Source: Gammaproteobacteria bacterium (GTDB lineage: Bacteria; Pseudomonadota; Gammaproteobacteria; Steroidobacterales; Rariloculaceae). Taken from it: a stretch of DNA of 29,914 nucleotides. The notes beneath the pieces were generated by a model. The model was not told the DNA's origin, made no database searches, and saw only the letters and a list, made by a program, of their open reading frames with translations. The DNA lies in contig PKRJ01000048.1 of the NCBI GenBank assembly GCA_017577365.1, positions 1 through 29,914 on the forward strand, given 5' to 3'. Shown here piece by piece: positions 15,136 through 23,559 of the stretch; position 1 is the first letter of the stretch; each line of letters begins with the position of its first letter. A program made the position numbers and the translations under genes.

Positions 15136-16856
15136 GCATCGGACGGCATCCGCCGGCGCGGCGCCGCTTGGGGGCGCTGGTTCGCCGCGCGGGCGCAGCC
15201 CTGCTCTCGGCGGACCCGCTCGACCCCGCGCATCCGGCCGTCGTGGCGCTCGTCGACGTGCTGAGCAAGCTCGCGGGGACGCGCATCGCCGCCGTTGCGC
15301 CCGGACTCGCGGCGCGGACGCGCTTCGACGACGCGGCGTCGCCCACGGCCGACGGCCCGCCGCTCACGCGCCTCGATCGATCCGTCCTCACGATTGCCCA
15401 TGCGTGCTGCGCGGCGGGCAAGCTCGCCCGCGCCGAAGCGCTGCTCGAAGCGCACCGGCGAAGAGTCGGCGGCCGCATGCACCCGCGTCTCATCGAACGG
15501 CTCGCCGCGGTGCACCTCGCGGCCGGCCGCGTCGAGCACGCCGAGCGTGAGCTACTCGGTGCGCTGCGCGACGGCGCCGATGCCCCGGTTCTCCATCTCG
15601 CGCTCGCCGACACCTACGTGCGGCAGGGGCGGTGGTCGGACGCGATCGTGCACTTCGAGCGCGTGCCGGATGCGGCCCGCCTGGACGGAGGATTGGGCCT
15701 CGCGGCGCGGATCGCGCGCGCCTATCGCGAGGTCGGCCGGCCGCGCGACGGGTGGGCGCTCGCATCGCGCGCCGCGGCGCTCGCGCCTCACGATCCCGAG
15801 CTCGCGCGCGAGCTCGATATCTGTGCCCGCCGCGGCGCCGATTGGCCGAATTGTCTGGTCCAGGCGGACTCCGGTGCGATCGCGGGCCGCATCGACGCCT
15901 GGGGATTTCTCGGCGGCGGCAATGCACCCCTCGTCGGGCACGTCGCGCCGGGGCTGCCGGCCGGAGTCGAGATCCAGCTACGCGTCAACGGCTTGAGCGT
16001 AGCGACGACGCGCGCGGCCGCCGTCGACGGCGCGGCTCCACGATTCGCGCTCTGCTGCGCCGAGCTCGTCGACTATCTCGGCGACGGCGATCTGCTCGAC
16101 GTCGTGGCCGGAGAGAACCGCGTCGAGTTTCCGAACGGCGCGGCGTCGGTGAGGGTCCAGAACGGCATGTCGAGCCGGTTCGACGCGCTCGAGGCGAAGA
16201 TTCGGCGAGGCTACGTCTTCACGAAGAACGGCCGATTCGTGCCCGGGCATACCGACGCGTCGAAACGCGCGGCGCTCGACTTCTATCTCGAGGTCGCCGA
16301 GTACCTTGCGGCGCGTACCGAGTTCCCTGTATTTCCGTTCTACGGCAATCTGCTCGGCGCGATTCGCGAGAACGATTTCATCGCGCATGACGTCGACGGC
16401 TTCGATCTGCTCTTGCTCTGCCGAAGTCGAGAGCCCGCCGGCGTCAAAGCGGACCTCGAGCGCGTCTGCGCGGCGTTGCGCGAGCGCGGCTACGAGCTCG
16501 AAGCGCGACCGTGGTGCGTTTACATCCGCCCGCGAGGCGGCGGGCCGCCGCTCCTCGACATGAGCTATGGATGGTTCGACGACGCCGATTCGCTCGGCGT
16601 GTCGTTCGGCTGGCGTCATACCGCCGTCCGCGGCCGGGATGCGTTCACGGCGGCGCGCTATTGCCGGATCATGGACCGCGAGGTGCGTGTGCCGGGCAAT
16701 GCCGAGGCGGTCCTCGAGCAGCTTTACGGGCCGACCTGGCGCATTCCCGATCAAGGCTACGCGCCGCTCGCGAATCTGACGCGAGACATGCGATATTGGC
16801 TCACGGACGCCGAGATCGCGGCGATCACGGGCAAAGCGGCGAGATCCGCCGCGTGA
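15120..16856 (+). CDS. LicD-family phosphotransferase with N-terminal helical repeats (LicD-1)
   Basis: The N-terminal 270 residues are TPR-like (AGRVEHAERELLGALRDG, DAIVHFERVPD, RDGWALASRAAALAPHD). A linker with a beta-rich module follows. The C-terminal LicD domain carries FYGNLLGAIRENDFIAHDVD (about residues 407-426) and the end motif LYGPTWRIPDQGY. LicD/fukutin enzymes transfer phosphocholine or polyol phosphate from a CDP-activated donor to sugars. Here the metal-binding cluster is D424-x-D426-x-x-D429 (HDVDGFD) rather than the usual DDDxD, so activity or specificity may be altered. The ATG at 15120 lies within the preceding gene (16-nt overlap). Of three LicD proteins in the window this is the most divergent. 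Confidence 0.82.
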   Translation: MATELSIGRHPPARRRLGALVRRAGAALLSADPLDPAHPAVVALVDVLSKLAGTRIAAVAPGLAARTRFDDAASPTADGPPLTRLDRSVLTIAHACCAAGKLARAEALLEAHRRRVGGRMHPRLIERLAAVHLAAGRVEHAERELLGALRDGADAPVLHLALADTYVRQGRWSDAIVHFERVPDAARLDGGLGLAARIARAYREVGRPRDGWALASRAAALAPHDPELARELDICARRGADWPNCLVQADSGAIAGRIDAWGFLGGGNAPLVGHVAPGLPAGVEIQLRVNGLSVATTRAAAVDGAAPRFALCCAELVDYLGDGDLLDVVAGENRVEFPNGAASVRVQNGMSSRFDALEAKIRRGYVFTKNGRFVPGHTDASKRAALDFYLEVAEYLAARTEFPVFPFYGNLLGAIRENDFIAHDVDGFDLLLLCRSREPAGVKADLERVCAALRERGYELEARPWCVYIRPRGGGPPLLDMSYGWFDDADSLGVSFGWRHTAVRGRDAFTAARYCRIMDREVRVPGNAEAVLEQLYGPTWRIPDQGYAPLANLTRDMRYWLTDAEIAAITGKAARSAA

Positions 16857-16882
16857 TCCGCGACGCGTCGCCGGAGAGAGGA

Positions 16883-17902
16883 ATGCCGACGGTTTCGATC
16901 ATCGTGCCGTGCTACAACGTCGATCGATACGTCGACGAATGCATCGAAAGCGTCGTGCGGCAACCGTACGAGCGGCTCGAGATCCTCGCCGTCGATGACG
17001 GCAGCCGAGACGACACGGTGCCGAAGCTCAGGCGCTGGGCCGAGGCCGATCCGCGGGTCGTCGTGATCGAGCAACCGAATGCCGGCGCGGGCGCGGCCCG
17101 AAACCGCGGCATCGCGCGCGCGCGCGGCGACTACCTGCTGTTTCTGGATGCCGACGATTACCTCGCGCAGGGCGCGGTCGGTAAGCTCGTCGCGGAAGCC
17201 GAGAAGACCCGCGCCGACATCACGATGGGCGCGCGCGTCAAGTTCAACGCACGGACGAGCTATGTCAGCCCGACGCACACCTTCGAGCAGTATCGGCCCG
17301 GCGTCACCGCGGCGGAGTTTCCGGCGGTCTTCGCGGTCATCGCGATCCACGGCAAGCTCTTCCGCGCATCGTTCGTTCACAAGTATCACCTGGCGTTCCA
17401 GGAGACGCTCGGCCAGGAAGATTTCGCTTTCAGCTATATCGCGTACCACCGCGCGCGGCGCATCACCGTGATTCCGGACGCGGTCTATCACTATCGAAAG
17501 CGCGGCGGCAGCGGCGACTCGCTGACGCAAAGCCGGTTGAAGATCCCGACGCTCGTCGGGCGCTTCGTGCAGATCGAGACGACGCTCGCGCTCGCGTACG
17601 GCGTCGACGGCAAACGCACGACGCCGCATCGGCGGCCGTTCAGAACCGAGTTCGGCAAGCGGCTGATGCGCCACGTCGTGAAGCTCCGGCGCGCACCCGA
17701 CGACGCGACCACGGCGGAGGCGCTCGACATGATCGCGACGTTCTCCTACCCGTATCGGCGCGAGATCGAGCGGTATTGCCCGGAAGACGTATTCGCGGTG
17801 TACAAGGCCGTGTGGAGACGCGATCTCCCGAAAGTGCGCGCCGCGCTCAAGCGGCTCGCGGCGGCGCGGGTCGAGGCGAAACCGGCGGCGAACGCATTGT
17901 GA
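16883..17902 (+). CDS. GT2-family glycosyltransferase
   Basis: The 339-aa product is a GT-A inverting glycosyltransferase. It starts MPTVSIIVPCYNVDRYVDEC, has LAVDDGSRDDT and NAGAGAARNRGI, then the DxD-type FLDADDYL, and the acceptor-side motif ETLGQEDFAFSYIAY. It would add a sugar from a nucleotide donor at the cytoplasmic face of the membrane. The ATG at 16883 has GGAG 6 nt upstream and gives the standard family N-terminus. An in-frame GTG at 16853 overlapping the LicD stop (GTGA) is possible but would add ten atypical residues. The stop overlaps the next gene's GTG. The sugar is unknown. Confidence 0.92.
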   Translation: MPTVSIIVPCYNVDRYVDECIESVVRQPYERLEILAVDDGSRDDTVPKLRRWAEADPRVVVIEQPNAGAGAARNRGIARARGDYLLFLDADDYLAQGAVGKLVAEAEKTRADITMGARVKFNARTSYVSPTHTFEQYRPGVTAAEFPAVFAVIAIHGKLFRASFVHKYHLAFQETLGQEDFAFSYIAYHRARRITVIPDAVYHYRKRGGSGDSLTQSRLKIPTLVGRFVQIETTLALAYGVDGKRTTPHRRPFRTEFGKRLMRHVVKLRRAPDDATTAEALDMIATFSYPYRREIERYCPEDVFAVYKAVWRRDLPKVRAALKRLAAARVEAKPAANAL

Positions 17903-18807
17903 AGACGGGTGTGCGGCATCACGATCTCGACGACGCGGGCCGCACGAACGGAGCCCTGAACGTTTCAGCGCATCTTCGCAGCCCCGAGCTCGTCGAGCGA
18001 CTGCGCGCGCTCTCGGGGCGCCGGGTGCTCTTCCACCCGCTGCCGGGCGGCGCCGGCGACTCGCTGCGGCAAGCCGCGACGTATCAGCTGTTCGCCGACC
18101 TCGACATCGACTTCCGCATCCTGTCCGACACCGACGACGTTTCCGGCGAGACGCTGATCATCGGCGGCGGCGGCAATCTCGTGCCGGCGTTCTCGAGCGT
18201 GCGCAAGACGCTGCTCCGCGCCGCCGACGCCGCACGCGAGGTCATCGTCCTCCCACAGACCGTGCGCGGCAACGAGGACCTGCTCGAACGTCTCGGGCCC
18301 TCGGTCGAGATCTTCTGCCGAGACGCCGAATCCTATCTGCACGTGCTCGAGCATCGCTCGCGCGCGCATGCGCGACTCGCGCACGACATGTCCTTCTTCA
18401 TAGACGTCGAACGGCTCCGCGCCGCCGCGGGCCCCGCGGCCGAAGCGCTCCTCGCGAAGCATGCGCCCGATCGGCCGTTCGCCCGCATGATGGCGGATTC
18501 GGGCCACCGCTTCTTTTTCCGCAAGACCCGCGGCCGCACGAAGCGCATTCGTCCGAAGAGCAGCGTCGACATCTCGTTGGCCTTCAAGACCGGCACGAAG
18601 CCGGGCGAGGCCGAGGTCGGCGCGCTCGCCCTGCTCATGTACCTCGACGGCGTGCAGGAGCTTCATACGGAGCGGCTCCACGTCGCGATCGTCGGCGCGA
18701 TGCTCGACAAACGGGTCTATCTCTACGACGATCCGCTCAGGATCGCCGGAAGCGCGTACCGGCATTCGCTGCACGCGGACTATCCGAAGGTGCAGCTGAT
18801 CGAATGA
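17899..18807 (+). CDS. Polysaccharide pyruvyl transferase family protein
   Basis: The 302-aa protein matches the CsaB/pyruvyltransferase fold. It has LFHPLPGGAGDSLRQAATYQ near the N-terminus, then LIIGGGGNLVPAFSSVR and REVIVLPQTVRGNEDLL, then FCRDAESY. The C-terminal ELHTERLHVAIVGAMLDKRV contains the conserved His of the acceptor/donor site. Such enzymes attach a pyruvate ketal from phosphoenolpyruvate to a hexose, adding negative charge. It starts with GTG at 17899, overlapping the preceding stop as GTGA. It ends 7 nt before LicD-2. A member of the family acting on another substrate is possible. Confidence 0.87.
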   Translation: MKTGVRHHDLDDAGRTNGALNVSAHLRSPELVERLRALSGRRVLFHPLPGGAGDSLRQAATYQLFADLDIDFRILSDTDDVSGETLIIGGGGNLVPAFSSVRKTLLRAADAAREVIVLPQTVRGNEDLLERLGPSVEIFCRDAESYLHVLEHRSRAHARLAHDMSFFIDVERLRAAAGPAAEALLAKHAPDRPFARMMADSGHRFFFRKTRGRTKRIRPKSSVDISLAFKTGTKPGEAEVGALALLMYLDGVQELHTERLHVAIVGAMLDKRVYLYDDPLRIAGSAYRHSLHADYPKVQLIE

Positions 18808-18814
18808 AACGGCG

Positions 18815-19852
18815 ATGAGCTTGCTTGCACGCATTCGGGAATGGCGGCGATCACGGCGGAGCTCGGAGCCGTCCCCTCCGCTGCTCGCGCCCGCGGTCGA
18901 GGGCGGGAAGTGGACGCAGGACTGGCACCGCGGCAAGCTCCGCATACGCGCGAGCTTCCCGGGCAACGCGCCCGCGAAAGTCTCGATCCGACTCGCCGGC
19001 GAGGTCGTGCGGCAGGTTCCGGCTCCGCTCTCCGAGGACGGCACGTGCGCGTTCTCGTTTGCGTTCGGCAAGTCGTCGCTCGCGCATTTTCCGAATCCCG
19101 CGGAGCTCGCGCTCGAGATCGACGGCGCGGTCATTCCGCACGAAAGCGGCGAGCACGCGATCAGCGTCGAGGTCCCGCGCGGCGACGGCACGCTGCATCG
19201 ACGGCTCCGCGAAGGCTACGTCATCGACAAGTGGGGACAGCTGAAGCTGCCGATCGCCCTCAAGCCCGAGTGGGCGGAAGCGGTGCTCGTGCTCTACGAG
19301 CGCTTCTCGGATTATCTCGACGAGCGCTTCGGCCGGCGGCCGTTCTTCATCGCAGGCACCCTGCTCGGCCTCGTCCGCGACAACGATTTCCTGCCGTTCG
19401 ACGACGACATGGACGTCGGCTACTTCTCGACGCGCACGCTGCCCGAGGACGTCCGCGACGAGATGTTCGAGATGCTCAAGACGATGATCGCGGACGGCTG
19501 GACCATTCGGGTGGGTCACAATGGCGGCTTCTACAAGGTCTACGGCGACGGTGCCGATTTCGACGTTTTCCCGAGCTGGGCGTACGAGTCCCGCCTGTGG
19601 CTGCCGCAGTCGCAGTCGATGCCGGCGGGGCCCGATCTGATGCACCCGCCGAAGGCCGTCGAGTTCCGCGGTGCGCGCGTCTTCATACCGAACCGGCCCG
19701 AGGATTATCTGGCTCATCACTACGGGCCGAGCTGGCGAGTGCCCGACCCGAGCTATCTCGAGACGAAGAAACCGGGCGTGCTCAAGGTGCTCGCGCGCGC
19801 ACGATTGACGGACGAGCAACGCGCTGCATTGAAGACGTTGCAGCGAAAGTAA
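18815..19852 (+). CDS. LicD-family phosphotransferase (LicD-2)
   Basis: The 345-aa protein has a beta-rich N-terminal part (residues about 30-130, KLRIRASFPGNAPAKVSIRL) of unknown role. A canonical LicD domain follows: FFIAGTLLGLVRDNDFLPFD runs into the metal-binding DDDMD (Asp196-200), then VYGDGADFDVFP and the terminal HYGPSWRVPDPSY. This is the best-conserved catalytic site of the three LicD proteins here. It would transfer a phospho-alcohol from a CDP-linked donor to a sugar hydroxyl. TagD and the LicC-like enzyme in this window could make such donors. The ATG at 18815 follows the pyruvyltransferase stop by 7 nt. Whether the group is phosphocholine, glycerol phosphate or another alcohol is not decided by sequence. 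Confidence 0.88.
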   Translation: MSLLARIREWRRSRRSSEPSPPLLAPAVEGGKWTQDWHRGKLRIRASFPGNAPAKVSIRLAGEVVRQVPAPLSEDGTCAFSFAFGKSSLAHFPNPAELALEIDGAVIPHESGEHAISVEVPRGDGTLHRRLREGYVIDKWGQLKLPIALKPEWAEAVLVLYERFSDYLDERFGRRPFFIAGTLLGLVRDNDFLPFDDDMDVGYFSTRTLPEDVRDEMFEMLKTMIADGWTIRVGHNGGFYKVYGDGADFDVFPSWAYESRLWLPQSQSMPAGPDLMHPPKAVEFRGARVFIPNRPEDYLAHHYGPSWRVPDPSYLETKKPGVLKVLARARLTDEQRAALKTLQRK

Positions 19853-19940
19853 CGGCACGCGTCCCGCCCCTCGAGCGCCTCGGTATTGGCGCCGTTTCGC
19901 CGACTCGGTAACCTGGGTTCGGTCAGCCTGGAGACGTTTC

Positions 19941-20792
19941 GTGGGGCTACAGATCGCGTTACCGGCGCCGAAGCGTCGCACCGAGCGGGACTACCTCGAC
20001 ATTCTGGACGGCGAGGAGACCTGGCTGCAGCGCCGGCTCGCGCGCAAGGGCGTCGCGAAGTACGAGCCCGAGACGCTGGCGACGCTGCTCGCGCTCGCGC
20101 ACGGCGACGGCAGCCGCGGCGCGTTCGTCGACGTCGGCGCGCATTTCGGGTTCTATGCGGCCGTGCTCGAGCGCCTTGCCGGAGAGTGTCTCTCCGCCGT
20201 GCATGCGTTCGAGCCGACACCCGAGACGTACGACGTCGGCTGCCGAGTTCGAGACGGCAACGGCCTGCGTTTCGAGTATCACCGCGCCGCGGTCTCGAAC
20301 GAGGCGGGCGAGGCGACGTTCTATCTTTCGAGCACCGCGGAGGTCACGAACTCGCTGACCGAGGGATTCCGGCGCCCGCGCGGCGTATTACGCGTCAAGA
20401 CCGTCCGGATCGACGATCTTGTCGTCGAGACCGGCATCGAGCCGTCGCTTCTCAAGATCGACGTCGAAGGCCACGAGATACCGGCGCTCGCGGGTGCTCT
20501 CGGCACGATCGAGCGATACCGGCCGGCGATCGTCGTCGAGGTGCTCGAGCGGCATCACGACGCGTTCGTCGCTTCCCCGCTGTGGCAGCGCCTCGCGGAG
20601 CTGTCGTACCGCTTCTATCACATCGCGCCCGCGGTGCCGTGGCGCTCACAGCGGAGGAATACTCTGTATCCGCGCTCGCGCGACCTCCTGCTCGTGCCGA
20701 AACGCCTCGACGGGGCGTTCTGGCAGCGCTACATGGCGTGGCGCTACGCGATCGCCTACTGCACGCCGAAGCTCCATCGCCGAGTCGATTAG
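19941..20792 (+). CDS. FkbM-family methyltransferase
   Basis: This SAM-dependent O-methyltransferase is the last gene of the operon. The 283-aa product has motif I GAFVDVGAHFGFYAAVL, then HAFEPTPETYDV, VKTVRIDDLV and the FkbM hallmark SLLKIDVEGHEIPALAGAL. It probably methylates a sugar hydroxyl of the glycan. The GTG at 19941 is supported by GGAG about 7 nt upstream. The gene is separated from LicD-2 by 88 nt with no clear promoter. Its stop codon overlaps that of the minus-strand methyltransferase by 4 nt (20789-20792). Confidence 0.9.
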   Translation: MGLQIALPAPKRRTERDYLDILDGEETWLQRRLARKGVAKYEPETLATLLALAHGDGSRGAFVDVGAHFGFYAAVLERLAGECLSAVHAFEPTPETYDVGCRVRDGNGLRFEYHRAAVSNEAGEATFYLSSTAEVTNSLTEGFRRPRGVLRVKTVRIDDLVVETGIEPSLLKIDVEGHEIPALAGALGTIERYRPAIVVEVLERHHDAFVASPLWQRLAELSYRFYHIAPAVPWRSQRRNTLYPRSRDLLLVPKRLDGAFWQRYMAWRYAIAYCTPKLHRRVD

Positions 20793-21502
20793 CGCTTCGT
20801 CTGCGCCAAGCGCAGCTGCCGGCTCTCCACCGAAAGCGAGAAGCGAAGCTCGACGAAATCCGGACGCTTGATGCTCCACGTTCCGGCGTCGTGCTCCTCG
20901 ACCTTGAACCCCGCGCGATAGAACAGCATCAGCCAGTTCTCGTACGGCAGGCAGTTGAAGTGCGTCGCGAACCAGACCCAGCGCGCGTTGTGCATCGGCA
21001 CGATCACGAATAGCCGCCCGTCATCCTTGAGCAAGCGGTTGTACGCCCAAAGCTGATACAGCGGGATCAAGCTGTGCTCGAGCGTGTGCCTCGTGGTGAT
21101 GAAGTCGAGCGACTTCTCCGGGAAGTGGCGCAGGATGTTGAACATGTCGTCCTGGATATGGTCGCCGTAGTCGACCGGCTTGCCGATATCGAAGTACGTG
21201 ACCTTGCAGCCCTTCTCCGCGAGCTTCTTGCAGAGATACTCCGTCCCGCCGACGTCGACGCCCGTCGCCCCGGCGGGCACGCGATCGAGCAGCCATTGGC
21301 ACGAGCGGGTCTTGCCGCGCGTCCAGCGGTACTCTTTCTGCGGAAAGGCCGCGCGCAGCTCCTCGAGGAAACGCTTGAAGCTTTCGAGATCCGGGTTCGA
21401 CGCGCCGAATGCGGCGGGCATGGGTTCCGGCTCGTCGCTTCTCGCGGGGTCCGCCGCCGGCGCCGCCGCGTTCCGACCGGACGAGACGTTGGACTGCTTC
21501 AT
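20789..21502 (-). CDS. Class I SAM-dependent methyltransferase
   Basis: The 237-aa product has motif I TGVDVGGTEYLCKKLAEKG, then VTYFDIGKPVDYGDHIQDD, and a Methyltransf_11-type block SLDFITTRHTLEHSLIPLYQ and LLKDDGRLFVIVP. The target is unknown; a sugar of the neighbouring glycan pathway is likely. Starts are uncertain: the ATG at 21502 (MKQSNVSSG) is chosen, but in-frame ATGs at 21520 and 21574 would add 6 or 24 residues. The first 40 residues are low complexity and outside the fold. It is the last gene of the minus-strand tagD unit. Its stop overlaps the FkbM gene stop. Confidence 0.85.
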   Translation of the reverse strand: MKQSNVSSGRNAAAPAADPARSDEPEPMPAAFGASNPDLESFKRFLEELRAAFPQKEYRWTRGKTRSCQWLLDRVPAGATGVDVGGTEYLCKKLAEKGCKVTYFDIGKPVDYGDHIQDDMFNILRHFPEKSLDFITTRHTLEHSLIPLYQLWAYNRLLKDDGRLFVIVPMHNARWVWFATHFNCLPYENWLMLFYRAGFKVEEHDAGTWSIKRPDFVELRFSLSVESRQLRLAQTKR

Positions 21503-21596
21503 TGACGATTCTCGCCTCATCGTCGCCCACGCGCGACGCCATCCGAAAGCCATTCTTGCGGTCCCGCGTTTCATCGGAATCCGTGCCCACGATACT

Positions 21597-22232
21597 TCAT
21601 CGCGTGATCTTCACGGCCACCTGGCAGTGCCTCGTTCGCCACAGGTACGCGAACCGACGCTCGTAGGCCTCGGCCCAGTCCCACAGCGCGCGGTGCTCGT
21701 CGTCGTTGCCTTTCATGAGGTACTCGTCGAACAGAATCACGGTGCCCGGCGCGATCTTGTCGTTCAGCGGATCGAGCACGTCCCGCGTCGACTGGTAGAG
21801 ATCCGCGTCCATGTGGATGAACGCGAGCGGCTCGCGCAACTCGCGCGCGAACGGCGGCACGGTATCCGCGAACCAGCCCTTGTAGACGCGGGTGATCCTC
21901 TCGTCGAACTTCGGAATCTTCCCTCCGACGTCGAAATGCCCCTTCTTCCACCGATCGAACCAATCCGTGGGAAGCCCCTCGAAGCTGTCGAACAGATGCA
22001 GCAGCCGACCGGAGCTCCTGAACACGAAGTGGCTCAAGAAGCGCGCCGTGCGCCCCTTGTAGACCCCGAACTCGGCGTAATCGCCCGGCAGCTCGATATA
22101 GGGAATCGACGCGTAAATCGAGATCAACGCATAGCTCGCCCACTTCTTCTCCGGCACGTACAACGCGTCGACATGCTGCACCGGCAGGTTCGCCATGATC
22201 CGGTCGGCCGACTGCCGCTCGAGAGTGATCAT
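21597..22232 (-). CDS. TylF-like (macrocin O-methyltransferase family) SAM-dependent methyltransferase
   Basis: The 211-aa product has the TylF pattern: DYAEFGVYKGRTARFLSHFV, HLFDSFEGLP, and a metal/SAM-site AFIHMDADLYQSTRDVLDPL followed by GTVILFDEYL. TylF-type enzymes O-methylate sugars with help of a divalent metal. The ATG at 22232 follows the tagD stop (TAG) by one nucleotide, showing translational coupling; an upstream frame extension to 22277 would overlap tagD and is unlikely. It probably methylates a sugar, or conceivably the phospho-alcohol made by the TagD route. Confidence 0.87.
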   Translation of the reverse strand: MITLERQSADRIMANLPVQHVDALYVPEKKWASYALISIYASIPYIELPGDYAEFGVYKGRTARFLSHFVFRSSGRLLHLFDSFEGLPTDWFDRWKKGHFDVGGKIPKFDERITRVYKGWFADTVPPFARELREPLAFIHMDADLYQSTRDVLDPLNDKIAPGTVILFDEYLMKGNDDEHRALWDWAEAYERRFAYLWRTRHCQVAVKITR

Positions 22233-22233
22233 G

Positions 22234-22704
22234 CTATTCCAGCTCCCTGCGTAGCGCATCGAGCACGTCGAGCGCACGGAGCACGTCCTCGCGAGGAATG
22301 CTCAAGAAATGCTTCAGCGACCGCTTGAGCTCGGTCGTCGAGATGTCGTGAGTCCTCTCGAGATAGACGACCTCGCAGTACTCCTTCAGAAAGTCGAACT
22401 TCCCCTCCCAATCCTTTCCGATCGCGAAGATATCGACGCCGTACGTCTTCACGTCGTCGATCTTCTGCTCCCACGACACTTCCGGGATCACGAGGTCCAC
22501 GTACCGGATCGCCTCGACGATCGCGACGCGCTGCTCGAAGGGAATGAGCGTTCGCTTGCCTTTCTGCGCGTTGAACTCGTCGGTCGAGACGGCGACGATC
22601 ACGCGCCCCGCCATCTCCTTCAGCCGTCTGAGGAGATTGAGGTGTCCGATATGGAACAGATCGAACGTGCCGTACGTGATGATCGTCTTCTCGGCGCTGC
22701 TCAT
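22234..22704 (-). CDS. tagD: CTP:glycerol-3-phosphate cytidylyltransferase (TagD-like)
   Basis: The enzyme makes CDP-glycerol from sn-glycerol-3-phosphate and CTP. The 156-aa product closely follows Bacillus TagD: TIITYGTFDLFHIGHLNLL (HxGH at residues 18-21), VAVSTDEFNAQKGK, AIRYVDLVIPE, WEQK, DWEGKFDFLKEYCEVVYL and the signature RTHDISTT. About 25 extra residues extend the C-terminus beyond the usual 129-aa form. TagD is classic for Gram-positive teichoic acids; in a Gram-negative glycan locus it implies glycerol phosphate in capsule or O-antigen. No TagF/TagB-type polymerase is visible, so LicD-type enzymes are the candidate transferases (inference). The start is ATG at 22704 with GAGGGG upstream. 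Confidence 0.93.
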   Translation of the reverse strand: MSSAEKTIITYGTFDLFHIGHLNLLRRLKEMAGRVIVAVSTDEFNAQKGKRTLIPFEQRVAIVEAIRYVDLVIPEVSWEQKIDDVKTYGVDIFAIGKDWEGKFDFLKEYCEVVYLERTHDISTTELKRSLKHFLSIPREDVLRALDVLDALRRELE

Positions 22705-22827
22705 GGGGCCCCTCGATGGCGCTCCTTACCTATTACACGATCCACACCGAGGCGGGAGGGATAGGTAGACGCCCATATTGAGCGGAGCATCCAATCATCG
22801 AGAAATTGCAAGTTTGGGAGAGAAAGC
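22705..22827. promoter_or_regulatory. Divergent control region of the tagD and licC-like/araM units
   Basis: The 123-nt gap separates two divergently transcribed units. On the minus strand TGTAAT lies close to tagD as a possible -10, without a good -35. On the plus strand GGGAG (22816-22820) is the ribosome binding site for the TTG start at 22828. No terminator or riboswitch is seen. Confidence 0.4.
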
Positions 22828-23559
22828 TTGATCGGATTGGTGCTGGCTGCGGGCGCCGGGCGCAGATTGGGCCCGGAGACGAACGGGATCCCGAAGACCC
22901 TGCTGCACGTTCGCGGGTCGAGCACTATTCTCGACATCGCGCTCGGCAATCTCGCGGCCGTCGACCTCTCCGACGTCGCGGTCGTCGTCGGCTACGCGGC
23001 CGACGCGATTCGGCGACGCAAAGCCGAGCTCGAGGAACGCCACGGCGTGCGATTGGAGCTGATCTTCAACGATCGGGCTCTCGACTGGAACAACGCCTAC
23101 AGCCTTTGGCTCGCACGGGAGCATTTCGCCGAGGGCGCTCTGTTGATCAACGGCGACACCGTGCATCCGCCGAGCGTCGAGCATACGTTACTCACGAACC
23201 GCGGTCCCGAGCTGCTGCTCGCGGTCGACGACGAGAAATCGCTCGCGGACGAAGAGATGAAGGTCAAGTTCGGGCTCGACGGCCGTCTCGAGGCGATACA
23301 CAAATCGCTCGATCCCGCCGATGCCGATGGGGAATATATCGGCGCTTGCCTGATCGAGCCCCGCGCCGCGTCGGCGTTCGCGGACGCGCTCGAAGCCACG
23401 TGGCGGCGGGATCCTCAGCTCTACTACGAGGACGGCATCGCTGCCTTCGCCGAGCAAGGCGGCGATGTCCGCGGCGTGCCGATCGGCACCGTGGACTGGG
23501 TCGAGGTCGATGATCCCACCGACCTCGCGCGTGCGCGGATCATCGCATGCCGCTACTGA
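22828..23559 (+). CDS. LicC-like CTP:phospho-alcohol cytidylyltransferase (MobA-like NTP transferase)
   Basis: The 243-aa product is a sugar-phosphate-type nucleotidyltransferase. It has LVLAAGAGRRLGPETNGIPK at the N-terminus and then the LicC/inositol-phosphate-cytidylyltransferase-like block FNDRALDWNNAYSLWLARE. LLINGDTVHPPSVEH follows, then GEYIGACLIEP, and the C-terminal VDWVEVDDPTDLARA. Relatives make CDP-choline, CDP-inositol or CDP-phosphonates. Here the gene overlaps an AraM-like glycerol-1-phosphate dehydrogenase by 13 nt, so sn-glycerol-1-phosphate is the likeliest substrate (inference). It starts with TTG at 22828 behind GGGAG (7-nt spacing); the frame gives a perfect family N-terminus. 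Confidence 0.85.
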   Translation: MIGLVLAAGAGRRLGPETNGIPKTLLHVRGSSTILDIALGNLAAVDLSDVAVVVGYAADAIRRRKAELEERHGVRLELIFNDRALDWNNAYSLWLAREHFAEGALLINGDTVHPPSVEHTLLTNRGPELLLAVDDEKSLADEEMKVKFGLDGRLEAIHKSLDPADADGEYIGACLIEPRAASAFADALEATWRRDPQLYYEDGIAAFAEQGGDVRGVPIGTVDWVEVDDPTDLARARIIACRY

